DNA from: Cafeteria roenbergensis
Lineage: Eukaryota; Sar; Bigyra; Bicosoecida; Cafeteriaceae
Direction of reading: 5' to 3'
Assembly (NCBI GenBank): GCA_008330645.1
Contig: VLTN01000003.1
Coordinates: 806,001 to 870,000, forward strand
Length of the DNA: 64,000 nucleotides
Made by a program: the position numbers and the translations under genes. The stretch's first letter is position 1. The number at the start of each line of letters is the position of its first letter. Below the pieces are notes generated by a model. That model saw only the letters and a list, made by a program, of their open reading frames with translations, searched no databases and was not told the origin of the DNA. Positions 35,501-44,573 of this stretch are shown one piece after another.

Positions 35501-36699
35501 CCACTTCTCGGATCCTGCGAGATCCACGAGAGTGAGCTTGGCGCGTCGGATGACTGTGGTGCCGCGCCTGTTCGGCGTCTCCACCTCCACGGCCAGCTGG
35601 AGCACGGCGTGGGAGCGCGACGAGGCCTCATTGAACTCCGTGGCGCGGACCTTGCGGTTTCGCCTGCCAACCTCGAGCAGTCGCATGACGTCGGCGGCGC
35701 TGGTGACGCGCACTTCGGAAAGGCCCCTGACGAACACCTCGGCCCGGCGCCCCCGCTTTCGCTCGTGAATCGTCAGCGGCCTGGCCTCCCGGCCGTGCTG
35801 CAGCAAGTCCAGCACGCTCTCGTTGTAGAGCTGCATGTACGAGCACGCCACGGTGGTGATGGACGATGAGGGCGGCTCGTCCCTGCCTGCACCGGCGGCG
35901 GCTGCGCCTTGCGCCCCCGCCTCCGCCGCCTGTCCCGGCGCGTCCCTGGCCGGGCTCGTTGCCTCGAAGGCCTCTGCCGCCTCTGCCTCTGCGGTGTCCA
36001 CCAGCGCAAAGAGGTGCGCGACAGCGCGCGGTATGACGCCCCAAGAGTCCTCTGGCAGCATGGCTGCGTCGTCGTCCGCGTCGTCCTCCCCGTCGGCCGC
36101 GGCCGCGCCCCGCGCCGGGAGCTTCACGCCCTCTCCTAGCATGGTGTGCGTCTTGCCGCTGCCCGTCTGCCCGTACGCAAGCACGCACGCGTTGATTCCG
36201 TTCATGACCTCGCTGACTGCGCCGGCTACAGACGCGTAGACGTCGTCTTGCGTGCTCTCCGGCCCGAGCACGACGTCGAACTTGCTCCTGTGGGCGGCCA
36301 CCGTCACGCTCCCAGTCGCGGCATCGCATTCGACAACCTGCGCGCGTGCACGTTTGCGTTAGCGGAGGCTTGCGCCGGGGTCGGCTCCGCGCGCGGGAGG
36401 CGTGCGCTGCGACACGCCGGGATGCTGCGGCCCTCGCCAGCGTCGCGGCGCAAGCGCTCGGGGCCGTCGCTTCCCGTCCCCCGCAACACCCGGCGTCGGG
36501 GCGCATGGCCAGCGCCCTGTCCTTGGCGGCCGTCCGCCGAGCGAAACGCCTCCCAACATGCAAGCGTTGCGTCCAAACCGGGGTCTGCTCGCGAGCAGCC
36601 TGCACCGGAGGGGCTCACTCGCTCGTGCGCTGGGTCGCTGCTAGAAAGCTCATCCCCGATTTGCGGGCGCACGCGGACGACCACGCGGATTCCGTCCAT
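32575..36699 (-). CDS. Kinesin motor protein with C-terminal Tudor-like segment
   Basis: Four exons, complement(32575-34681, 35042-34920 region, 35247-36337, 36619-36699), that is exons 36699-36619, 36337-35247, 35042-34920 and 34681-32575, give about 1133 residues. The N-terminal motor begins MDGIRVVVRVRP. ATP site: AYGQTGSGKTHTM; switch I: NEASSRSH; switch II: LVDLAGSEKW; the tail of the motor is ADRARRVMTKVKANE. Two loops carry acidic/Ala inserts (around 36060-36130 and 35870-35990). A short coiled coil follows (LQAENERLVHENERLRSFL), then a long Ser/Gly/Pro-rich region. VGCRVRLRSARLGAEEEGTV and LVLYDSGDRKWHTL (about 33078-33258) have a Tudor-like beta-barrel pattern. Motor N-terminal implies plus-end movement by family precedent. 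Subfamily not assigned. It lies downstream of eIF3k on the same strand. Confidence 0.88.
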
Positions 36700-37216
36700 G
36701 GCTGGGCCGCTAGGCGGGGCACGTTGGCGCGGCGGTTCGGCTTTCTGCGGGCGCCGGATGCCCGAGGCTGGCCCGGGCTCGCCACGTCTTGCGCCCCCGC
36801 ACCGCTCCCCTGCGTGCAGCCTCAGGCCCGCTTGTGCTGGGCTCTTGCTCTTGGCTGGGCGTGCCGGTCTGCTTTGCGGGGCGTGTGGCCACGGCTTGCT
36901 CTGCCGCAAAGCAGCTTTTGTGGCTGTCTCCGCCGGTTGGAGACCGCGGCGACAGCACGCAGACACGTCAAACGCAAAGAGAGAGCAGCTTGGCCATCAG
37001 TCACGCGCGGGTTCACGGCGCCTTCCCGCACCCGAGCGGGGCCTGGGGCAGAAATGGCTTTGGCCGCGTCGCCCCAGCTGCGCGCGGGCGCACGCCGGCC
37101 GCTGGCGTCGGTCGGGCGACCCAAGAGCACCCCCTCTCCTCCCACGCTCCCCCAGGTGGGGGCTGGAGGATCAGCGCAGTGAGCGGAAGGGATGGTTGCG
37201 GGGACAGGTGGGCGGC
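36700..37216. other. Gap between eIF3k 3' end and kinesin 5' end
   Basis: 517 bp holding the eIF3k 3' UTR and the kinesin promoter/5' UTR, both on the minus strand. GC-rich. No further gene or repeat was recognised. Confidence 0.5.
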
Positions 37217-38349
37217 TCAGTGCGAGAGGGCCTTGACGAGCTCGGCGACGTCCGCGTAGGCGATGGGCGCCTCGAGGGAGCCGTCGCGGGGCTCCGTCTC
37301 AGCCCTGGCGGGGAAGGCAACAACGGCGCCATCGCGGGTCCAGGCGGGGGAGAAGGCGGCCGCAGCGTCGGCGGGGAGGTTGAGAGCAGAGGCGATGACG
37401 TCGACGGGGCAGCGACGGTAGGTGATCTCCAGGGCGGTGGCGACGTCTGCACACAGAGGAGGAGGGGTCGAGGGGGCGCGCACACAGGCAGGAGCGGGGG
37501 ATTGGGGAGGGTGTGAGTGTGCGGGGGGGTGGGCTATGGCTGCGCAACCGCAGCGGCTGGCGAAAGAGCCGGGGCGCGGTCGGGTTGGGGCACGAGGCGA
37601 CAAAGAGGGGGCGCGCCCAGAGCGCGGGTCTTACATTCGCGGATGGACTTGTCAAACGTGGCGAAGCTGTCAAGGGTGGAGCGGAGCTCAGGCTCGGCGG
37701 CCAGCTCCCAGAACTGGGCGAAGTTGCCCGACTGGAGAAGCTCGGCCAGGTTGTTAAGCTGCGCAACGGTGCCATCCTCGTGGCGGGTGTCCGGGATGAG
37801 GTACATGCACTGCATGAAGGTCTCGTCCGGGAGGAGAGTCATCGCCTGCGACAGCCGAACACGGCAGGGCGCAGCAGAATCACACGGCGCCGGGCCTTGG
37901 CACGCCTGAGTCCGCCACGCAGCGAGGGAAGGGGCCGGGAGCATGGTGCCCCCGGCCGCCCCCCCGGCCTGCATTGGCTGGCAAACATATAGTCGCTCAC
38001 CTTGACGAGGGCCCGGTGCACCACCTCCATCTTGACAACCTTGGGCGAGAACGCGTATTGCTTGAGCACGGCGCGCAGAACAGCCTCTGAGGCCGCGTTG
38101 CTGGACATGACCTGCGGCGGGCACGGGCCAAGGGCAAACACGGGCACACAGTCCGATGAGGCGGGCTACCGAGGCGTCTCCCCGGGGCCACGGTTGGCGC
38201 AGGGGGGGCGACAAAGCCGCCGCAGGGCGCGAGGGTGCTCTGCCAGCAACAATTTCCCTCACCTCAGCCTCCAGCTCGGGAAGCGCAGAGGGCTCCAGCA
38301 TGGCGTCCTCCGCCGGAAGGGCAGACGAAGTCGCGGCAGGGGCGGCCAT
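37217..38349 (-). CDS. EIF3K: Translation initiation factor eIF3 subunit k
   Basis: Four exons, complement(37217-37446, 37635-37845, 38001-38111, 38263-38349), give 212 residues (human eIF3k: 218). It is a PCI-like, winged-helix subunit at the periphery of eIF3. Blocks: EAVLRAVLKQYAFSP, AMTLLPDETFMQCMYLIP, LAELLQSGNFAQFWELAA, FDKSIREY joined across intron 3 to VATALEITYRRCP. Intron phases are 0, 0 and 1. Intron 3 opens GTAAGA, the only one of 36 not starting GTG. Start at 38349 is the first ATG ahead of the conserved helices. Head to head with RPA1 over 504 bp. Confidence 0.9.
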
Positions 38350-38853
38350 GGTGCCTGGGAGCTCGAGAATGGGCAGTGGGGGCGGCCCCGCGCCCGCCGC
38401 CTCGTCGTTGGCAAGGCGGCTGGCTCTGCCACGCAGGAATTGCTGGCGGGGTGGTGGAGCGATTTGGCCCGGCGGCGGTCGGCAGGGCGCGCGGTCCCAA
38501 GCCCCAACCGCACCCGCCGCCCAGGTTCGAGGGGCACGTCCGTTGTGTGTGCTGGGCCACCACGGGGCTGCGGCGCCTCGCTGCGTCGGCCGCAGACACC
38601 GGGCTTGAGCCACGGCGGTACAATGCCAGCTGCGCCCGAGAGGCCTCCCTTCGCAGAGGGCCTGCGCGGCATCCCAGTGCACCAGTGCTTTGCCGGCGAA
38701 GCCCTTCTTGGGGCGGTTGCCGCCGGCTTTGCGCTGCACACAGCGGCCGCGAAATCGACAATGGCTCTGCCGGTTGGAGCGCCCAACGCAGCGTCGCGCC
38801 GCCTGAACAGCAGCGCGAGCGCAGCCACCCCGAAGTCCGAGACCCGAGGAGCC
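38350..38853. promoter_or_regulatory. Intergenic / probable divergent promoter region, eIF3k / RPA1
   Basis: 504 bp between divergent start codons. The RPA1 frame is open upstream with an in-frame ATG at 38761, so part could be 5' coding sequence. The region should hold both promoters; no element was identified. Confidence 0.4.
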
Positions 38854-41800
38854 ATGGCTCTCGGTGTCGTGCCAGGAACCATCCAGCGCATGCTCTCCGG
38901 AGCTTCTGCGCCGTTCAATGTGCAGGTGAGCGCCCTCGTTGCGCGAGGTTGGGGCGCTTGCGAGTTTGAATGTGCATTCGGCGGCGCGCTCTCCCTTCCG
39001 CGCCTCGGGAGGCCTGACCCTGCGATTCGCTGCGGCCAAAGTGCCGGTAGCCGTGCATTCAGCCCCGAACCGGGCCCCGGGGCCGGAACCTCGTGGCTGC
39101 TGAGCCATTGCCGCGAGCGCCGGCGCCAAGCCGCTTTCCTTTTCCGCGTCCTTCCCGCCCGCTCGCAGGTGACGGACATCAAGAAGATCGGCACAGACGC
39201 GAACATCCGCTACAGGTGAGGCTGCTCGCGATTGCCGGTGGCTTTCGGCCGCGTTGGCCGCTGCAAGGAGGCGCTCCAGGCGGCGCGCGATGCTCGCCCC
39301 GAGCGCTCACCGTCCCCTTTCACGCAGAGTCCACCTCTCGGATGGAACCACGTCCGTGCAGTGCATGCTTCTTGCTGCCCTCAACTCCGTGAGCGCCGCC
39401 CGGGCGCGTTGTGGCCAGCAGAGGGGGGGCAATTGCGGCGCCGGCGGCGTTTGAAATCTGCTTCGCGAGCGCGCGCCCGCCGTTCGTTTCGTGTTCCCGG
39501 CCCCTTGGCCCCGCAGCTCGTCGCTTCGGGGCAGATTGCGGAAAACTGCATCATCGAGGTGAAGAACTACAAGGTGTCCGAGCTCAAGGGTCGCCAGTGA
39601 GCCGGCCGGCACGCTTGAGCCCGGCGTTGCGAGCGTTTTCACGGCGCCCGAGAAGCCGGCTGCGCCCATGGCTGCCTCAACCCCATCCCCCCCCCAACGC
39701 GCTCGCAGGATTGTCATTCTCCTCGCGTGCTCCGTGCTGTCCGCGCCGGGCACGAAGCTGGGCAACCCCCAGCCGGCAGGCGCCGCGTCCTCCTCCTCCA
39801 GCGGCGCCGCCGCTGCCCCGCGCAAGGAAGCCGCTGCGGCAGTGGCGGCCCGCGCCCCTGTGGTGCGCGCCACCCCTGTTGTGGAGCTCAGCCCGTACGC
39901 TAACAGGTGGACGATCAAGGTCCGGTGAGCCCGCGTGTTCCCCAGGTGGAGGGCCCGACTGCCCCTCGCTCGCTCTCGCCGCTGGGCGGTGTGCGCCGTG
40001 CCGCACCGCATCGGGTTGCTCACCATGCCCCTGTCCGCGCCCGCTTGCACCGCAGCGTGACCAAGAAGGCGGATGTGCGGCACTTCACCAACGCCCGCGG
40101 CGAGGGCAAGCTGTTCAGCGTCGAGCTGATCGACGAGAGCTCCTCGGAGATCCGGGCCACGTTCTTCGGCTCTGCGGGTGAGCGGCGCGACCGGCCGTGG
40201 GGCCATCGGGTCCTGGCCCAGGCCGCGCGTGCCCGTCGCGACGGCCAGCCTTGGCCAGGCGCTTGCCTTGACTGGTTTCCGCTGCCGGGTCGAGCAACGC
40301 TGCCTGCAGCGGCCTGCCGGGCCGCCCACCGTGGCTCCATTCCCCGTTGCTCTCCCGCCCCCTCTGAGCCGCAGTCGACAAGTTCTACGAGCTCATCCAC
40401 GAGCAGGGCGTGTACTACATGTCTGGCGGCGTCGTCAAGCCCGCCAACCGCAAGTACACTTCCATCGACAACTCGTGGGAGATCACTTTCGGCGATCGCA
40501 CCGAGGTTTCGTGAGCAGGCAGGCGCCTGCGTTGGCGGTGCAGCGACACCGCAGCCGCGCGAGTGCCTGCGCGGGGGCTTGCGTCCGACTGCCCGCGATT
40601 CGTCGGTTCCAGCGCGAACGGAGCTGCGCGCAGGCGGTCGCGCCGCCTGCGGCCCCGGAAGCCCCTCCTGCGCCGCACCCCTGTTGTCGAAGGCGCGTTG
40701 GTGAGGCCTCGCTCTGCCCGCGTCTCCCGTCCCTGCCTGCAACCCCCGCCGCCGCAGAGTCGCTGCGGACGCTGGCGCGATCCAGCGGGTCAAGTTCAAC
40801 TTCACCAAGCTGCACCAGCTTCCGGACCTTCCCGCCGGCCGCGTTGTCGACGTCCTGGGGATGGTGAAGGAGGAGGGCGACGTCGTTGAGATCACCACCA
40901 AGCGCGGCGACAAGCTGGCGAAGCGCGATCTCACCATCGTCGACGAGTCCAACACCTCCGTCCAGCTCACGCTTTGGGGGTGAGCACGCGCTCCGGCGCC
41001 GCTGGTCTGCTCAGCGGGTCGTGCGCTGGCACGCTCCCTCGTCGCCGCGCCTGCCGCCGTGCGGCCGCGATGCCGCGCCGCAGTGCCGCGATGCCGCCGC
41101 CCCGGCTCTCGCAGCGGTGCCCCGGCTCTCGCAGCGGTGCCCCGGCTCTCGCAGCGGTGCCCCGCCTCCCCCGAGCACCGCTCGTCCCGCCACTCCCGCT
41201 GGCTGTCTGTCCGCTCGCCTCCCCACCCCGATCGCCCGCCTGATCCCACTTGCTGCCTTCGCAGGGACCACGCGAGGTCTGTGCCCGGCGCCAAGGACCA
41301 CGCCATCGCCGTGAAGGGCGTGAAGATCGGCGACTTCGGCGGCGTCTCTCTGAGCACCACCATGTCGGCCACCGTGCAGCTGGACCCCAGCTCGGACATC
41401 GTGACCAGGCTTCAGGGCTGGTGGGCGAGCAACAAGGACTCGCTGGCGGTGACGTCGCTCACGACTGGCGGCGGCGGGGGCGCCGGCGGCGGCGGCGCGC
41501 TCACCGACCCCACAAAGCGCAAGACGCTGGCGGCGGTGGAGGGCGAGGGCATGGCGCACGCGGAGGACGGCAAGGGCTCCGTGTTCGTCTGCAAGGCCCA
41601 GCTTGCGCGCATCCTGGTGTCGTCGCAGAAGGCCACGCCTCCGGCGTACATGGCCTGCACCAACACCGTGGAAAGCGCTCGCGGCCCGCGCTCCTGCAAC
41701 AAGAAGATGACCCTCAACGGGGCCGACGGCTTCACGTGCGAGTCGTGCAGCATCAGCGGTCTTCCTGCCAGCACCGGCCGCTGGAGGTGGATCCTGCCTA

Positions 41801-42135
41801 TGCGCGTGCTGGACCACTCCGGGGCGAAGATGGTGACTGCCTTTGACGAGGAGGCCGAGGCGCTGCTCGGCGAGTCCGCCAACGACAGCATCGGCAGGTT
41901 CATCTCTCTGACGGGGGCCAACCCCGACGGCACCGAGGGCAGCACCGAGATGGCGCCCGAGTGGTACGAAGGTTTCCGCCGCCGGGAGCGCGTCACCAAG
42001 TACTTCACCCTCCGGGCCAAGCTCGACACGTACAACGACGAGGCAAGGGTGCGTCTCACCGTCTCTCGGGTCCGCGACGTCGACCCGCTGACAGAGGCGA
42101 AGCGCCTGCTCGGCGTGATCAAGGCCTTCGCCTGA
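38854..42135 (+). CDS. RPA1: Replication protein A large subunit (RPA70)
   Basis: Nine exons: 38854-38925, 39169-39215, 39328-39388, 39517-39596, 39709-39924, 40056-40177, 40375-40510, 40758-40979, 41265-42135. They give 608 residues (human: 616). RPA1 binds single-stranded DNA in replication and repair. The N-terminal OB fold is spread over exons 1-5 (VHLSDGTTSVQCMLLAALNS, GQIAENCIIEVKNYK, QIVILLACSVL). DBD-A: SPYANRWTIKVRVTKKAD onward, with YYMSGGVVKPANRKYTSIDN. DBD-B: VKFNFTKLHQLPDL to VQLTLWG. DBD-C holds a Cys4 zinc ribbon (MACTNTVE...RSCNKK...CESC) whose first Cys pair is 12 residues apart instead of the usual 4. The C-terminus KYFTLRAKLDTYNDEARVRL is diagnostic. All eight introns start GTGAG and end CGCAG. 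It is the most intron-rich gene here. Confidence 0.96.
41101..41160 (+). repeat. Three exact 20-bp tandem repeats in RPA1 intron 8
   Basis: The 20-mer cccggctctcgcagcggtgc is repeated exactly three times. Each copy contains CTCTCGCAG, identical in form to the acceptor sites used in this window. It lies 105-165 bp before the true exon 9 acceptor at 41264. Confidence 0.95.
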
Positions 42136-42494
42136 GCTCGCCTCGCTGCGTTGCCAGTCGCCTTCCCGTTCTCCGACACGCGCTCACGGGCGCGCTTGTG
42201 CGCGCCTGTGCAGCGGCGGGGTCGGGCAGGGGCGTTCGAGTGCCCGCCCGCCCGTTGGTGGTGGTGGTGGTGGTGGTGGTGGTGGGGTTTCGTGTCGTGG
42301 TGCGTGCCTCCAAATGCGTCCAATTCTCGCGAGACTCTTCGTTCCGCCCCGGGCACAACCAACTGGCCACGCGCAACACCTTGCCTTGCTCGCAGCAAGC
42401 CGAAACCTCAAGGCTGGGCAGGGCGTGGTCGGCATGGCGCGCGACACAGCAACTGCGACCTCGACTCGCGTCCGCGGCACGCGACGCACGTGGC
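42136..42494. other. Gap between convergent RPA1 and FKBP/TPR genes
   Basis: 359 bp containing both 3' UTRs. It includes a TGG triplet repeat (42255-42287). Nothing else was recognised. Confidence 0.5.
42255..42287 (+). repeat. (TGG)n triplet repeat downstream of RPA1
   Basis: About eleven TGG units, 120 bp after the RPA1 stop. In the plus-strand transcript this G-rich run could form a G-quadruplex in the 3' UTR; that is inference. Confidence 0.9.
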
Positions 42495-44307
42495 TCACTC
42501 GAGCGGTGGCAAGCTGTCGTCGCTGCCGTCGGAATCGCAAGCCCCCGCCTCGGGGCTTGTCTGCGCCACTGCGGGCTGCGCTGCTGCGCCGAGCTTCCCG
42601 AACAGCTGCGCGAAGGCGACGCGTCGTTGCGACATGCCGAGGCTGAGCTCGTGCGTGAGCGCATCCCGCAGCGCCACTGCCCTCGCCCACAGGGTTCGTG
42701 GCGCGCCGGAGAGCCCTGGTATCTCGCCCCAGGCACCCTTTGCAACCGATCGCTTGAGCCGATCGAGGGCGTCCACGTCGTCCCCCGCTGCCGGGCGCCC
42801 CAGCTCGTCCACAGGCATCCCGGCATCAGCGCCCCGGCGTCCCTCGCGCTTGGGAACGGCGCGGGTTCCGCCTTCCGCGGTGTCGTCACCCTGCCCGCGA
42901 TGCCAGCGGGCGCAGGCAAGCAGCTGGCCAGCGCGCTCGCGAGCCGCCGCCACAGTGGCCGCCGGCGGCGCTGCGTGCGGCGCTGCGTGCGGCGCTGCAG
43001 AGGACCCTCGTGGCGAAGGAGCAATCCTCGCCGCCAAAGCCACGAGGCGAGCCGCCAGCAGCAGCGGAACAGCGGCCAGCTCGGGGTCAAACGGCCGCTC
43101 GAGCCTGGATCCATGCTTCCCGTGCGCGGCTTGCACCCGGCCCTCGCTCCCCACAGCAGCAGCAGCAGCAGCAGCCGATGTGGCAGCCCCCTCCCCCGCG
43201 GACTCCTCTGCCTGCCGGCGCGCGTCCCGCCTCGCCAGGAGGCCCCCCCTCGTCCAATCGAGCCGCGCAGCTGCGAGCCGGAGCATCGCTGCCCTGTCTT
43301 CGGCCAGGCCTTTGCAAGCCTGGGCCGCATCCCACGCTGCCGCGCCCGGGGACCCCAGCCTCAAGTGGCACGCCGCTCGGTCCGAGTGCAGCCTGCCTCG
43401 AGCGGCGGCCGCCAGCTCCAGCTGCTCCGCTGTGGCGGGCCGCCATCGCTCCTCGTCCGTGGAGTAGAGCAGGTGGGCGAATGCGGAGTTCAGGCTCCGC
43501 ACCGCATCCGCAACCCTGCCTGCTCGCCTATCGGCCTCTGCGCTGAGGCGGCTGAGGTCCGCAGCCTCCACCCGCTCCTCCCAGGAGGGCGGGGCGTCCT
43601 CCTCAAGGAACCGCCGCCGCTCCTCCACCTCCCGCCGCGCCTTGGCAGCCGCGAGCACAGCCGGCTCGGGAACCGGGGGCAGAGCCACGTTGGCAGACAC
43701 CACATCCAACTCGAGGGCGACCCACCCCCGGCGACCAGGGGCGTGCTCGCGCCTGGCCGCAGCCCACTCCACACCCTCGACCGTCCATGGCGCGCAGACC
43801 TTCGCGGGCCCCACCGCTGAGGGCGCTGGGGAGCGGCGGGACTGCCAGCCACATCGGGGCCGCCACACGCAGCTGCCCTCCGACCAAGGCACGCGACAGC
43901 GCAAGCTCCACGGCCGGCGGCGAGTTCCGCCCTCCCAGCACCAGGCGCCGCGGCTCCTCCGCCCCGCCGGTCAAGACCCCGCGAAAGGAGTCGCGGGTGG
44001 ACTCTATAAGCTCGCCACCCGGGAGGCTGGTGACCGTCACGTGGACGAGGCAGTCGTCTCCGCGGCGAATCGGGTCGCCCAGCAGCCGAGGCTGGCCCGG
44101 GAAGCCCCCACCGTCCGCATTCCGTGCTGCGGCAAGGGAAGGCTGCGCACCTGTGTCGGGCGACTCTGTCCCTCGGACCCACAGCACGGCGTCGCCGAGG
44201 GCCGCAATCGCGCTGTCCGGCCAGTTGCAGACCCTCGCCGCTTGCGCAGCCTCAATCCGCACGCCAGAGGCTTGCCACTCCTCTGGCAGCTCGCCTGCGG
44301 CTGCCAT
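42495..44307 (-). CDS. FKBP-type immunophilin-like protein with TPR region
   Basis: Two frames join into one protein of about 600 residues. The 5' part starts MAAAGELPEEWQ at 44307. It contains an FKBP-like fold: GDDCLVHVTVTSLPGGELIE, STRDSFRGVLTGG and ALVGGQLRVAAPMWLAV, matching the 'GD.V.VHYTG.L.DG..FDSS' to 'G......PPELAYG' frame of FKBPs. The 3' part completes it (APGRRGWVALELDVVS) and adds a helical TPR-like region (RVADAVRSLNSAFAHLL; GRLHSDRAACHLRLGSPGAA), as in FKBP4/5- and PAS1-type proteins. Key aromatic residues of the isomerase pocket look poorly conserved, so activity is doubtful. The frame change, near 43790-43870, has no GTG...GCAG intron to explain it; see findings. The C-terminal third is Ala-rich and ends acidic. 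Confidence 0.6.
43155..43175 (+). repeat. (AGC)7 repeat, poly-Ala on the coding (minus) strand
   Basis: Seven AGC units read as GCT (Ala) in the minus-strand FKBP/TPR gene, inside an Ala-rich linker. Confidence 0.9.
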
Positions 44308-44573
44308 TGGGCTGCTCAATGCTCCACAGCCCCACCCAGCTGGAATGCACCGCCCGCGAGCTGCGTCGCGGGCGCTTGAAAGTGGCCAACTGCTGCGCGC
44401 GTGATTTCGGCCGCCCCGCGACTCTGCCTTGCGACTGCTGAGAAAACGCACGGCTTCGGGCGCACACGCACACGCAGACACGCGCGTACAAATGCAGCCG
44501 GAGGCGGCCTTCCCCGGCGCAAAAGTGGCCCTCGCCCCCGCACCGGGACGTGCCCAGGGCGCTGCGCACGGAA

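Noticed and set aside
38761-38853. In-frame upstream ATG of RPA1
   Set aside because: It would add 31 residues with no counterpart in RPA1. The family N-terminus fits the ATG at 38854.
41101-41160. CRISPR-like short tandem repeats
   Set aside because: The 20-mers abut with no spacers and lie inside a eukaryotic intron.
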